A stretch of DNA of 64,000 nt, from positions 496,001 to 560,000 of the forward strand of contig NZ_QGNX01000001.1 of the NCBI RefSeq assembly GCF_003265325.1. The letters are read 5' to 3'. The first letter of the stretch is position 1, and the number at the start of each line of letters is the position of its first letter. Origin of the DNA: Oceanibium sediminis. GTDB taxonomy: Bacteria > Pseudomonadota > Alphaproteobacteria > Rhodobacterales > Rhodobacteraceae. Below, piece by piece: positions 51,419 through 62,793 of the stretch. The translations under genes and the position numbers were made by a program. The notes beneath the pieces were generated by a model that searched no databases, had not been told where the DNA came from, and saw nothing but the letters and a program-made list of their open reading frames with translations.

Positions 51419-51551
51419 CTTGAATTCTCAGGCCCCGATTTTTCGCGAATTTCTGGTCAAGCCGCCCGCGCAGGCTTCTTTTCCCGCCATCGGCTGCACC
51501 GCAAGCAGCGCACCCGATCCGTCGGGTTTTCAACCGAAGCAAGGGGAAAAG

Positions 51552-51890
51552 ATGAAACTGATCGTAGCTGTCATCAAGCCGTTCAAGCTGGAAGAAGTCC
51601 GCGAGGCGCTGACCAGCCTGGGTGTGCAGGGCTTGATGGTCTCCGAGGTCAAGGGATACGGCCGCCAGGCCGGGCATACCGAGATCTACCGGGGCGCCGA
51701 ATACGTCGTCAACTTCGTGCCCAAGATCAAGCTCGAACTCGTCGTCGCGGACGAGATGGTCGACAAGGCCATCGAAACCCTCGCGACCACCGCCAAGACC
51801 GGAAAGATCGGCGACGGCAAGCTGTTCGTGCTGCCTGTCGAGCAGGCCCTGCGCGTGCGCACCGGGGAAACCGGCGACGAAGCCATTTGA
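51552..51890 (+). CDS. glnK: Nitrogen regulatory PII protein GlnK
   Basis: 112 residues. The PII pattern is complete: MKLIVAVIKPFKLEEVREAL at the start, T-loop with uridylylation site Tyr51 in GHTEIYRGAEYVVNFVPK, then GKIGDGKLFVLPVEQALRVRTGETGDEAI. It signals nitrogen status and controls AmtB by blocking the channel. AAGGGGAAAAG precedes the ATG at 51552. It is linked to amtB with 37 bases between, the standard glnK-amtB pair, so it is called GlnK and not GlnB. Confidence 0.95.
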   Translation: MKLIVAVIKPFKLEEVREALTSLGVQGLMVSEVKGYGRQAGHTEIYRGAEYVVNFVPKIKLELVVADEMVDKAIETLATTAKTGKIGDGKLFVLPVEQALRVRTGETGDEAI

Positions 51891-51927
51891 TCCACATCTG
51901 CCCACTATCCGAAATCGGGAGATCCGA

Positions 51928-53241
51928 ATGAAAACTACCCTGAAAACCGTGATGCTGAGCGCAGCCCCCCTGCTCGCAGCCACGCCCGTTCTGGCGCAGG
52001 AAGCTGCCGCGCCCGACGAAACGGGCTTCATCTTCACCACGTTGCTGTTCCTGATCGGCGGGTTCCTCGTCTTCTGGATGGCGGCGGGCTTCGCGATGCT
52101 CGAAGCGGGCCTCGTGCGCTCCAAGAACGTGACCACCCAGCTAACGAAGAACATCGCCCTCTTCTCCATCGCGTCGATCATGTACTGGCTGATCGGCTTC
52201 AACCTGATGTACCCCGGTGACGGCTGGATGATCGCCGGCTGGCTCGGCGGCTTCTCCCCCACCTCGCTGGAGCCTGTCGGGCTTGAGGGCGTCGAGCCCG
52301 CGCTCGACTACGCCTCCGTCGGGTCGGACTTCTTCTTCCAGCTGATGTTCTGCGCCACCACCGCCTCCATCGTGTCCGGCACCCTGGCGGAACGCATCAA
52401 GCTTGGCCCCTTCCTCGTCTTCGTCATCATCCTGACAGGGCTGATCTACCCGATCGAGGCGTCCTGGCAGTGGGGCGGCGGCTGGCTCAGCGAAGCAGGC
52501 TTCGCCGATTTCGCCGGCTCGACCCTGGTCCACGCCGCGGGCGGCTTCGCAGCCCTGGCCGGCGCCATCGTGCTGGGTCCGCGCATCGGCAAATACGCCG
52601 CTGATGGCCGCGTGACCCCGATCCTCGGCTCGAACATGCCGCTGGCCACGCTGGGCACGTTCATCCTGTGGCTCGGCTGGTTCGGCTTCAACGGCGGCTC
52701 GCAGCTTGCCATGGGCACGGCGGCAGACGTGGCCGACATCAGCCGCATCTTCGCCAACACCAACATGGCCGCAGCCGCGGGTGCCGTGGCGGCCCTGCTG
52801 CTGACCCAGACCATTTACGGCAAGACGGACCTGACGATGGTGCTGAACGGCGCGCTGGCGGGGCTCGTCTCCATCACCGCAGAGCCGCTGGCGCCAACCC
52901 TGTTCGGGTCCCTCTGGATCGGGGCTGTCGGCGGTGCGATCGTCGTCTTCGCCGTGCCGTTCCTCGACAAGCTGAAGATCGACGACGTGGTCGGCGCGAT
53001 CCCGGTCCACCTGTTCGCAGGCGTCTGGGGCACCATCGCGGTGATCTTCTACGGCGACGCGAGCCTCTTCACCCAGCTGACCGGCGTCATCGCCATCGGC
53101 GCCTTCGTCTTCGTGGCAAGTCTCGTCGTCTGGCTGATCATGAAGAACACCGTTGGCATCCGCGTGGACGAGGAAGCCGAGATCACCGGCCTCGACATGT
53201 CCGAACTCGGCATGGAAGCCTACCCCGAGTTCACGACCTGA
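51928..53241 (+). CDS. amtB: Ammonium transporter AmtB
   Basis: 437 residues: a signal peptide (MKTTLKTVMLSAAPLLAATPVLAQE) and eleven helices. Family motifs are AAGFAMLEAGLVRSKNVTTQLTKNI, DFAGSTLVHAAGGFAALAGAIVLGPR with the first pore His, and GAIPVHLFAGVWGTIAV with the second. It conducts ammonia/ammonium under nitrogen limitation and is closed by GlnK. A strong hairpin terminator follows. Confidence 0.96.
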   Translation: MKTTLKTVMLSAAPLLAATPVLAQEAAAPDETGFIFTTLLFLIGGFLVFWMAAGFAMLEAGLVRSKNVTTQLTKNIALFSIASIMYWLIGFNLMYPGDGWMIAGWLGGFSPTSLEPVGLEGVEPALDYASVGSDFFFQLMFCATTASIVSGTLAERIKLGPFLVFVIILTGLIYPIEASWQWGGGWLSEAGFADFAGSTLVHAAGGFAALAGAIVLGPRIGKYAADGRVTPILGSNMPLATLGTFILWLGWFGFNGGSQLAMGTAADVADISRIFANTNMAAAAGAVAALLLTQTIYGKTDLTMVLNGALAGLVSITAEPLAPTLFGSLWIGAVGGAIVVFAVPFLDKLKIDDVVGAIPVHLFAGVWGTIAVIFYGDASLFTQLTGVIAIGAFVFVASLVVWLIMKNTVGIRVDEEAEITGLDMSELGMEAYPEFTT

Positions 53242-53270
53242 CCGCCCGCAAGGCACGGACACCGACCATC

Positions 53271-53298
53271 GCGGGCCCCCATGCGGGGCCCGCTTCTT
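53271..53298 (+). terminator. Rho-independent terminator after amtB
   Basis: GCGGGCCCC-loop-GGGGCCCGC gives a 9-bp GC stem followed by TTCTTTC, 29 bases after the amtB stop. Confidence 0.75.
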
Positions 53299-53336
53299 TC
53301 GCCCCCCCTCCAAAGTCCCAAAATATCCCGGCGAGC

Positions 53337-53356
53337 ACGAGGGGCTGGCCCCTCGT
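53337..53356. repeat. Perfect palindrome downstream of amtB
   Basis: ACGAGGGGC-TG-GCCCCTCGT is a perfect 9-bp inverted repeat with a 2-base centre, 38 bases after the terminator. It may be a second terminator-like structure or a binding site. Confidence 0.4.
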
Positions 53357-53412
53357 TCCGCCCCCTGCCCCGGGGACTTGACGTCGGACCGCGGCGCGGG
53401 TCTGATCCCCCG

Positions 53413-53859
53413 ATGAACACCGACACCCTCTCCAACCGCATCCTCGCCCTGACCGAGGGCGAAGACGACCCGGTCGCCCTGATGGCAACCGTCGCCTGCG
53501 AGCTGTTCCATTCGGACGAGCGCTTCGACTGGGTCGGCTTCTATCGCGTCACGGACCCGCAGATGCTGAAGATCGGCCCCTACCAGGGCGGCCACGGCTG
53601 CCTGAAGATCCCCTTTTCCCGCGGCGTCTGCGGCGCCGCGGCGCGCACGGGACAGACCCAGCGCGTCGACGACGTGGAGGCATTTCCCGGCCACATCGCC
53701 TGCGCCGCCTCGACCCGCTCGGAAATCGTCGTGCCGGTCCATGACCGCGACGGCGGCCTGATCGGCGTGCTCGATATCGACAGCGACCGCCCGGCCGCCT
53801 TCACGGCGAACGACCAGACCATGCTCGAAGCGCTGATGTCCGCGGTCTTCGCCCGCTGA
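53413..53859 (+). CDS. msrC: Free methionine-(R)-sulfoxide reductase (GAF domain)
   Basis: 148 residues, one GAF domain. The three cysteines of this enzyme are at residues 63, 73 and 97 (GHGCLKIPFSRGVCG and FPGHIACAASTRSEIVVP). Their spacing (10 and 24 residues) is that of the characterised enzyme. It reduces free Met-R-sulfoxide with thioredoxin. The ATG at 53413 is the start of homology. It stands alone between glnK-amtB and amn. Confidence 0.93.
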   Translation: MNTDTLSNRILALTEGEDDPVALMATVACELFHSDERFDWVGFYRVTDPQMLKIGPYQGGHGCLKIPFSRGVCGAAARTGQTQRVDDVEAFPGHIACAASTRSEIVVPVHDRDGGLIGVLDIDSDRPAAFTANDQTMLEALMSAVFAR

Positions 53860-53946
53860 GCGCGCAGCCGCCCTGCCATCGCCCGGGCTTGCGCGAACCG
53901 GCGTTGCGGCGCATAGAATGACCAGCCCCCAAAGGATACCCCGCCC

Positions 53947-55437
53947 GTGAAACTGCCCAGATCGCAACCCGAGCTTCCCGTTCTCAGCCCCGACCCCGTC
54001 TCGCCGCAAAGCTACGATACGCCCGAAGGCGCCGTCCGCGCGCTGATCGCCCTTTACGAGGAGGCAACGGCCTTCCTGCGCGAGAATTTCACCGCCGTAA
54101 TGAAGGGCGGCGCGGCGGAGGCGCGGTACCGGGCCTTCTACCCCGAGATCTCGATCACCACGACAAGTTTCGCGCGCGTGGATAGCCGCCTAAGCTTCGG
54201 CCACGTGGTCGAGCCGGGCCGCTACACCACCACGATCACCCATCCGCGCCTGCTTTCGGGTTACCTGACGCAGCAGATCGGCCTTCTGATGCAGAACCAC
54301 GGCGTGCCGGTCACCATCGGTCCATCGCGCACACCGATCCCGGTGCATTTCGCCATGGCCGAGGGCACGCACCTGGAAGGCAGTATCGAGGATCACCTGC
54401 AACGCCCCTTGCGCGACCTGTTCGACGTTCCCGACCTGGAAACCACGGACGACCGGATCACCAACGGCGACGTGCTCGTGGGGCCCGACGGGGACCGCGC
54501 GCTCGCCCCGTTCACCGCGCAGCGGATCGACTACTCGCTGGCGCGCCTGGCGCATTACACCGCCACCGCCCCCGAGCATTTCCAGAACCACGTGCTGTTC
54601 ACCAACTACCAGTTCTACGTGGACGAATTCATCGCCTATGCCCGCGCTCAGATTTCCGATCCTGACAGCGGCTATGAAGCGCTGGTGGAGCCCGGAAACC
54701 ATGTGACCACGGCACAGGGAACCGGGGGCACCCCCGCTGCGAAGATGCCGCAGATGCCGACCTATCACCTGAAACGCGCCAACGGATCCGGGATCACGCT
54801 GGTCAACATCGGCGTCGGCCCGTCCAACGCCAAGACGATCACCGACCATATCGCGGTGCTGCGCCCGCACGTGTGGCTGATGCTCGGCCATTGCGCGGGG
54901 CTGCGGAACTCGCAAAGCCTGGGCGACTACGTGCTGGCCCACGCCTACGTGCGCGAAGACCACGTGCTGGACGACGATCTGCCCACCTGGGTGCCGATCC
55001 CCGCGCTTGCGGAAGTGCAGGTCGCTTTGGAGCGCGCCGTTGCCGAAGTGACACAGTTGGAAGGCTTCGAACTGAAGAAAGTCATGCGCACCGGCACCGT
55101 CGCCACCATCGACAACCGCAACTGGGAGTTGCGCGACCAGTCCGGCCCGGTGCAGCGGCTCAGCCAGTCCCGCGCCATCGCGCTGGACATGGAAAGCGCG
55201 ACCATCGCGGCCAATGGCTTCCGCTTCAGGGTTCCGTATGGAACGCTACTTTGCGTATCCGACAAACCCTTGCACGGCGAACTTAAACTTCCCGGCATGG
55301 CGACCGCTTTTTATTCCCGCCAGGTCGCCCAGCACCTCCTGATCGGGCTGCGCGCCATGGAAAGCCTGCGCGAGATGCCACTGGAACGGCTGCACAGCCG
55401 CAAACTTCGCAGCTTTGAAGAGACCGCGTTCCTATAA
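53947..55437 (+). CDS. amn: AMP nucleosidase
   Basis: 496 residues, normal for the enzyme. It hydrolyses AMP to adenine and ribose-5-phosphate. The family's N-terminal domain (SPQSYDTPEGAVRALIALYEEATAFLRENF) is followed by the nucleosidase domain with GSGITLVNIGVGPSNAKTITDHIAVLRPHVWLMLGHCAGLR and ALDMESATIAANGFRFRVPYGTLLCVSDKPLHGE, the latter with the MESA-type active site. Starts with GTG at 53947. Confidence 0.95.
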   Translation: MKLPRSQPELPVLSPDPVSPQSYDTPEGAVRALIALYEEATAFLRENFTAVMKGGAAEARYRAFYPEISITTTSFARVDSRLSFGHVVEPGRYTTTITHPRLLSGYLTQQIGLLMQNHGVPVTIGPSRTPIPVHFAMAEGTHLEGSIEDHLQRPLRDLFDVPDLETTDDRITNGDVLVGPDGDRALAPFTAQRIDYSLARLAHYTATAPEHFQNHVLFTNYQFYVDEFIAYARAQISDPDSGYEALVEPGNHVTTAQGTGGTPAAKMPQMPTYHLKRANGSGITLVNIGVGPSNAKTITDHIAVLRPHVWLMLGHCAGLRNSQSLGDYVLAHAYVREDHVLDDDLPTWVPIPALAEVQVALERAVAEVTQLEGFELKKVMRTGTVATIDNRNWELRDQSGPVQRLSQSRAIALDMESATIAANGFRFRVPYGTLLCVSDKPLHGELKLPGMATAFYSRQVAQHLLIGLRAMESLREMPLERLHSRKLRSFEETAFL

Positions 55438-55582
55438 CCCGCCCTTCGTCAAGGCCCATAAGCCATAAAAAAAAGGGAAAACAGGCTAAAACGCCCATTG
55501 TTTTTTCATGGGGGATTGGCTTTAGTCTGCGGGCAAGTTAACGCGCGAGCGTCAAAAACAATCTCAATCGGGGAGCTATATA

Positions 55583-55873
55583 ATGGCCCAGAAACCTATG
55601 ACCAAAACCCAACTTGTTGCCGCGCTGGCGGAAAAAACCGAAAGCGACAAGGCAAGCGTGAACCGTATGCTGGACGCGCTTACCGAAGTGGTGACGAAAG
55701 AGGTTGCGGACGGTGGTGCTGTGACCCTGCCGGGCCTTGGCAAGTTTTCTTGCCGTGAGCGTCCCGCTCGTATGGTACGCAACCCCGCCACGGGTGAGCA
55801 GATGCACAAGGACGCTGACCGCGTCGCAAAAGTGACCATTGCAAAAGCACTGAAGGACGTCATCAACGCCTGA
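55583..55873 (+). CDS. hup: HU family DNA-binding protein
   Basis: 96 residues. MTKTQLVAALAEKTESDKASVNRMLDAL is the helical body and PGLGKFSCRERPARMVRNPATGEQM the DNA-contacting beta arm with its RNPATG tip. A nucleoid protein that bends and packs DNA. The ATG follows GGGGAGCTATATA. The 145-base upstream gap is AT-rich and contains a possible promoter (TTGGCT, 17 bases, TAACGC around 55516). It is monocistronic with its own terminator. Confidence 0.94.
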   Translation: MAQKPMTKTQLVAALAEKTESDKASVNRMLDALTEVVTKEVADGGAVTLPGLGKFSCRERPARMVRNPATGEQMHKDADRVAKVTIAKALKDVINA

Positions 55874-55897
55874 AGGCGCTGAGACTTCCAACCTTTC

Positions 55898-55928
55898 GGG
55901 GCCGCCATCAGGCGGCCCTGTTTCTTTC
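55898..55928 (+). terminator. Rho-independent terminator of the HU gene
   Basis: GGGCCGCC-ATCA-GGCGGCCC (8 bp) followed by TGTTTCTTTC, 27 bases after the stop codon. Confidence 0.8.
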
Positions 55929-55951
55929 TGGCCCCGACCTGGAAACCGTTC

Positions 55952-56812
55952 ATGGAATTGCGTATCGCCCTTGTGGGGTTGGGGTTCGTCGTGATCTGGT
56001 CCAGCGCTTTCACTGCCGCGCGGATCGCCGTGGTGGATGCACCGCCCTTCCTTTTCCTGGCCATCCGCTTCGCCGTCGCGGGGATATTGGCCGTCGGGGC
56101 CGCCTGGCTCATGGGGCAACGGCTGACGCTGGATCGGCGCGGCTGGCTGTCGGTGGCATTGTTCGGCGTTTTCCAGAACACACTCTACCTGGGGCTGATT
56201 TTCACGGCGGTTCAGCGCATTGAGGCGTCCATCGCGGTGATCATCGCGAGCTGCCTGCCGCTTGTCGTCGCCGCCGCGCGCTGGATCCTGTTCGCCGAAA
56301 GGTTGCGTCCGCTCGGCATCGCCGGGCTGGTGGCGGGGCTGGCCGGGGTGCTTGTCATCATGTCCGCCCGGATCACTGGCGGCGCGGATCCGCTCGGCAT
56401 CCTGCTCTGCGTCGGCGGGCTGCTGTCCCTTGCGACGGCCACGCTTCTGATGGGCCGCGCCAGCGCGGGGGGCAACCTGCTGATGGTGGTCGGCCTGCAA
56501 ATGTTCGCGGGCAGCCTTACCCTGCTGCCTCTGAGCGCGATCTTCGAGACCTGGGAGATCACGTTCACGCCCTCGCTCGGGCTGGCCTTCGTCTATATCG
56601 TGCTGTTCCCCGGCCTGCTGGCGACGCTGATCTGGTTTCACCTTGTCGAGCGGATCGGGGCCACCCGCGCGTCCAGTTTCCACTTTCTGAACCCGTTCTT
56701 CGGGGTCGCCATCGCCGCGCTCATCCTGGGCGAAGCGCTGACCCTTCGGGACCTTCTGGGCGTCGGCGTGATCATGGCGGGGATCTGGGGCGTGCAGCGC
56801 GGCAAGGCCTGA
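55952..56812 (+). CDS. DMT superfamily (EamA) transporter
   Basis: 286 residues with ten hydrophobic segments in two EamA repeats (about 10-135 and 150-285). The typical starts are GLGFVVIWSSAFTAARIAVVDAPPFLFLAIRFAVAG and HFLNPFFGVAIAALILGEALTLRDLLGVGVIMAGIWG at the end. It is a probable exporter of amino acids or small metabolites; the substrate cannot be predicted. It stands alone after the HU terminator. Confidence 0.9.
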   Translation: MELRIALVGLGFVVIWSSAFTAARIAVVDAPPFLFLAIRFAVAGILAVGAAWLMGQRLTLDRRGWLSVALFGVFQNTLYLGLIFTAVQRIEASIAVIIASCLPLVVAAARWILFAERLRPLGIAGLVAGLAGVLVIMSARITGGADPLGILLCVGGLLSLATATLLMGRASAGGNLLMVVGLQMFAGSLTLLPLSAIFETWEITFTPSLGLAFVYIVLFPGLLATLIWFHLVERIGATRASSFHFLNPFFGVAIAALILGEALTLRDLLGVGVIMAGIWGVQRGKA

Positions 56813-57021
56813 ATACGTCGAAAATGTGGCAATCTGGCTAGCTCGGGCCAGCGATCGCGATCTATAGATTAATACTATATTTCAGTTAGATAGATTACCA
56901 AGCCGTAATTGCGCAGATCAATTTGCCGTTATTTAACTGTTTTTTGGTCATATTGTTGTCATATTTGATAGGATGCACGCCGTTCCGGCACTATCTGTTT
57001 CCAAAACAGTGGGGAGATAAC
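56813..57021. promoter_or_regulatory. Strikingly AT-rich upstream region of a small membrane protein gene
   Basis: 209 bases with runs such as ATTAATACTATATTTC and TTATTTAACTGTTTTTTGG, far more AT-rich than any other stretch here. ATAGATTA occurs twice (56864 and 56890). ACTGTTTTTTGG (56937) is partly complementary to CCAAAACAGT (57001), two bases bulged. This may be a long 5' leader with structure, or a binding platform for several regulators. Confidence 0.45.
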
Positions 57022-57222
57022 ATGGTCAGGCAGATCGCACGTTTCTACTTACTCGCCATGGCGCTGACGTTTTCCATCACGCTCTGGGTCGGCGCGACGG
57101 GCGCGCCTTACCTGCACGTCGTCTCGGTCGCGCTGTTGAGCTGGCCGCTGGCGGCGCTGATCCTGCTGGGCGAGTCCAAGGTGAACAGCCTGTGGGAAAC
57201 GGCCCAGCGCAAGCGGCGCTGA
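57022..57222 (+). CDS. Small membrane protein of unknown function
   Basis: 66 residues, two hydrophobic helices (about 7-23 and 30-49), a conserved-looking basic tail with TAQRKRR. GGGGAGATAAC precedes the ATG at 57022. The frame is also open from 56923 (33 more residues) but without a ribosome-binding site, so the shorter form is preferred. Its last base is 11 bases from the gyrB stop; the two are convergent. No family is recognised. Confidence 0.65.
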   Translation: MVRQIARFYLLAMALTFSITLWVGATGAPYLHVVSVALLSWPLAALILLGESKVNSLWETAQRKRR

Positions 57223-57233
57223 GCCCTTTGCGA

Positions 57234-59663
<2,430 letters not shown>

Positions 59664-59773
59664 TTAGTTTTGCCGCATTTTACGCGCAGGCCACCGGATT
59701 GTCACGCGATTGCGGCAGAATTTCGGGGTATTCTTTACATGGTTATCAATGGGTTAGCGCGCCCGAATCGGGG

Positions 59774-60394
59774 TCACGAAACGCCGATCACAAAGCCCAC
59801 CAGGATCAGCATGATCCCAGCACTGAAGTTCATCCGCGCCCGCGCCCGGGGCGAGGTCAGAATGGCGCGAACCCTGTCCAGGAAAAGCCCAAGCGCAAGG
59901 TTCCCGCACAGCGGAACAAGCGCGGAAATCGCGCAAATCACGGCGACATCGATAGCTGTGATCTGCGCCAGGTCGAAGAAGCCCGGCAGGATGCCCATGT
60001 AGAACAGGATCGCCTTCGGGTTGCCGATGATCACCAGCAGCCCGGCGGCAAAGCCCGCCCAGGCCCCCGGCGCGGTCAGGGCCGAATTCTCGCCAATCTG
60101 GCGATGGCGGTGGCGGATCAGCGCAACGCCCATCAGCGTGAACACGACCGCGCCGGCGTAGCGCAGCACCTCCAGCATCTCGCCATAGACGGAGGCGAGC
60201 AGCGTGACGCCAAGGATCGCCAGCAGCGGCCAAAGCACATCGCCCACCACCACGCCCAGCGCCAGCGGCCAGGCGCCGTTGAACCCCGCGGCCAGCGCCC
60301 GGCCGATGATTGCCACCCAAACCGGCCCCGGGGTCAGGAACAACACCAGCAACGCACCCGCATAGAGCGCCAGATCGGTCAGTGAAAGGGTCAT
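59774..60394 (-). CDS. LysE family amino-acid exporter
   Basis: 206 residues with six hydrophobic helices. The LysE/RhtB pattern is at the start: LVLFLTPGPVWVAIIGRALAAGFNGAWPLALGVVVGD; the second characteristic part is FAAGLLVIIGNPKAILFYMGILPGFFDL. It exports amino acids or homoserine lactone-like compounds; substrate unknown. Its start overlaps the recF stop by 4 bases, so it is co-transcribed with recF. 125 bases separate it from gyrB. Confidence 0.9.
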   Translation of the reverse strand: MTLSLTDLALYAGALLVLFLTPGPVWVAIIGRALAAGFNGAWPLALGVVVGDVLWPLLAILGVTLLASVYGEMLEVLRYAGAVVFTLMGVALIRHRHRQIGENSALTAPGAWAGFAAGLLVIIGNPKAILFYMGILPGFFDLAQITAIDVAVICAISALVPLCGNLALGLFLDRVRAILTSPRARARMNFSAGIMLILVGFVIGVS

Positions 60395-61518
60395 GCGGGT
60401 GCCGGGTCCACCGTTTCAACGGTGGACACGCCTTCGGCGCTGCCGGTGACATGCAGCCACAGGGCGCGGTCCTGCAACGGGGTGAACAAGGCCGCGTCGG
60501 TGCCCGTCATCCAGGCCTGCGCGCCGAGAGCGCAGACCTCGTCATAAAGCGCGCGGCGGCGTTCGGGGTCCAGGTGCGCGGCCACCTCGTCCAGCAGGAT
60601 GATCGGCGCGGCGCCGATATCCTCAGCCAGCGCGCGGGCATTGGCGAGGATGACCGAGATTAGCAGCGCCTTCTGCTCGCCCGTCGAGCAATGGCGCGCC
60701 GGCATGTCCTTGGCCGCGTAGATCGCGGTCAGGTCGTCACGATGCGGCCCGCTCAGCGTGCGCCCGGCGGCCATGTCGCGCGGCCGCTGGCTGCCAAGTG
60801 CCGCGCGCAGGCGGTCCTCATCAGGTTCCGGCGCGCTGTCCTCTGGCCCCACCAGCGCAAGGTTGGCGCGCGGAAAGCTGGTCGCAGCCCCGGTCTGGGC
60901 CGCCATCAGCCGGTCCAGCGCCTCGGCCCGGTTGCGGGTGATCCGCGCGCCCGCCTGCGCCATCTGCGCCTCAAGCCCCGCGTACCAGGCGGGATCGCGA
61001 ACCTGGTCCTTCAGCAGGCGGTTGCGCTCACGCATGGCCTTTTCATAGGCGAGGACGGTCTCGCCATGCCCAGGCTCAAGGCTGAGCGTGATGCGGTCAA
61101 GGAAGCGGCGGCGTTCGCTGGCGGTATCCAGCCACAGCCGGTCCATCGAGGGGATCAGCCAGATCACCCGCGCGATCCGGCCCAGCGCGAACTGCGGCGC
61201 GGGCTTGTCGTCGATAGTCAGGAAGCGTGGTGCGTCGGGCGCATCCGCCCCGGTCTCGATCTGGTGGGTGCGGTCCGGCGCTTCCAGCGTGGCGCGGATC
61301 TTCCAGCCGATCCGCTCAGGCGCGCGGGCCAGGTCCTCGCCCGTCGCGCGGCGCAGGCCACGGCCCGGCGACAAAAGCGACAAGGCTTCCAGGATGTTGG
61401 TCTTGCCGGCCCCGTTCGGCCCGTAGATGGCCACGGGCCGGCCGTCGCCCTCGATCAGCGCGGACTTGTGGGACCGAAGGTGACTGAGCTGTAGCCGGGT
61501 GATCGCAAGCCGGGGCAC
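60391..61518 (-). CDS. recF: DNA replication and repair protein RecF
   Basis: 375 residues, SMC-like ATPase. Walker A is GPNGAGKTNILEALSLLSPGRGLRR (about 34-58), the signature STGEQKALLISVILA near 285 and Walker B APIILLDEVAAHLD. RecF loads RecA at gaps with RecO and RecR. The start is GTG at 61518, 12 bases after the dnaN stop. It overlaps the LysE gene by 4 bases. Confidence 0.96.
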   Translation of the reverse strand: MPRLAITRLQLSHLRSHKSALIEGDGRPVAIYGPNGAGKTNILEALSLLSPGRGLRRATGEDLARAPERIGWKIRATLEAPDRTHQIETGADAPDAPRFLTIDDKPAPQFALGRIARVIWLIPSMDRLWLDTASERRRFLDRITLSLEPGHGETVLAYEKAMRERNRLLKDQVRDPAWYAGLEAQMAQAGARITRNRAEALDRLMAAQTGAATSFPRANLALVGPEDSAPEPDEDRLRAALGSQRPRDMAAGRTLSGPHRDDLTAIYAAKDMPARHCSTGEQKALLISVILANARALAEDIGAAPIILLDEVAAHLDPERRRALYDEVCALGAQAWMTGTDAALFTPLQDRALWLHVTGSAEGVSTVETVDPAPA

Positions 61519-61530
61519 GGCGCCTCGGGC

Positions 61531-62649
61531 CTAGACCCGCATCGGCATGACCACGTAGACCGCCGTTTCGTCGTTGCCTTCGCGCATCAGCGTCGGATCG
61601 CCCGAGGAGTTGAACAGGAACACGGCGTTCTCACGGTCGACCTGGTCGGCGATTTCCTGGAGGTACTTTGCGTTGAAGCCGATCTCCAGCGGTTCATCGC
61701 CGTAGGCGACGGCCAGTTCCTCGTCCGCCGCGCCGCTGTCGGGCGCGTTCACGGACAGGATCAGCCGATCCTCGTCCAGGCTCAGCTTGACCGCGCGCGA
61801 GCGTTCGGAGGACACGGTCGACACCCGGTCCACAGCGCGGGAAAACTCGGCCGCGTCGACCTCAAGCCGCTTGGTGTTGTTCTGCGGAATCACCCGCGAG
61901 TAGTCCGGGAAGGACCCGTCGATCACCTTGGAGGTCAGCGTCACTTCCGGCGTCGCGAAACGCACCTTGGTCTCGGAAACAGAGACGGCGATCTGCACGT
62001 CATCGTCATCCAGCAGCTTGCGCAATTCACCTACCGTCTTGCGGGGCACGATCACGCCGGGCAGGTTGTCCGCGCCCTGCGGCAGCGGCGCGTCGATCCG
62101 CGCCAGCCGGTGCCCGTCGGTGGCGACGCAACGCAGGGTGCGCCCGTCGGGCCCGTCGGCGGCGTGCATGTAGATGCCGTTCAGGTAATAGCGGGTTTCC
62201 TCGGTCGAAATGGCAAATTTTGCCTTGTCGAACAGGCGGCGCAGCACGGCGGGTTCGGCGGCGAAATTGCAGTCGTACTCGGCACTTGCCATCACCGGGA
62301 AATCCTCCCGCGGCAAGGTGGCGAGCGAGAAGTTCGAGCGGCCCGCGCGCACGTTCATCCGCCCGGCGGTGGCGTCGTATTCCAGCTCGACCATGGCGCC
62401 ATCGGGCAGCTTGCGCACGATTTCATGCAGGGTATGCGCGCCAACGGTGGCCGCGCCGGCGCTCAGCACCATCGCGGGGGCCCGGTCGACCACCTCGATG
62501 TCCAGGTCGGTGGCGCGGAACGACAAGGTGTCGCCCTCCGCCTCGAGCAGGACGTTCGAGAGGATCGGAATGGTGTTGCGCTTTTCGACCACGGATTGAG
62601 CGCGTCCCATGGCTTTCAGCAGTGCCGAGCGTTCGATGCTCACCTTCAT
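61531..62649 (-). CDS. dnaN: DNA polymerase III beta subunit (sliding clamp)
   Basis: 372 residues with three clamp domains. The sequence begins MKVSIERSALLKAMGRAQSVVEKRNTIPILSN and ends EGNDETAVYVVMPMRV, both typical. GGGGAAAGATC precedes the ATG at 62649; a longer in-frame opening upstream was rejected. It heads the dnaN-recF-lysE-gyrB series. The gene upstream is not dnaA but a TadG-like gene. Confidence 0.97.
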   Translation of the reverse strand: MKVSIERSALLKAMGRAQSVVEKRNTIPILSNVLLEAEGDTLSFRATDLDIEVVDRAPAMVLSAGAATVGAHTLHEIVRKLPDGAMVELEYDATAGRMNVRAGRSNFSLATLPREDFPVMASAEYDCNFAAEPAVLRRLFDKAKFAISTEETRYYLNGIYMHAADGPDGRTLRCVATDGHRLARIDAPLPQGADNLPGVIVPRKTVGELRKLLDDDDVQIAVSVSETKVRFATPEVTLTSKVIDGSFPDYSRVIPQNNTKRLEVDAAEFSRAVDRVSTVSSERSRAVKLSLDEDRLILSVNAPDSGAADEELAVAYGDEPLEIGFNAKYLQEIADQVDRENAVFLFNSSGDPTLMREGNDETAVYVVMPMRV

Positions 62650-62744
62650 GATCTTTCCCCTGTCGTCCCGGTCTTGGGACGCAGACGGTACTGAATTCGC
62701 GGGATTGTTCAAACGAAAAGTGCGCCTTTGCCGGGCGCAAATGG

Positions 62745-62769
62745 AAAGGGCCGCGATGTGCGGCCCTTT
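62745..62769 (-). terminator. Rho-independent terminator of the TadG-like gene
   Basis: AAAGGGCCGC-loop-GCGGCCCTTT is a perfect 10-bp stem with a 5-base loop, 24 bases after the stop codon of the gene at the right edge and 95 bases before dnaN, so dnaN has its own promoter downstream. Confidence 0.8.
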
Positions 62770-62793
62770 CGTCATACACTCCTGCGCGCTGGC

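Noticed and set aside
52141-54009. A 622-codon minus-strand open frame over amtB and msrC
   Set aside because: Crosses a strong terminator and two well-supported genes; no recognisable domain.
56923-57021. Longer N-terminus (33 residues) of the small membrane protein
   Set aside because: The GGGGAG sequence sits just before the ATG at 57022 and no binding site precedes 56923.
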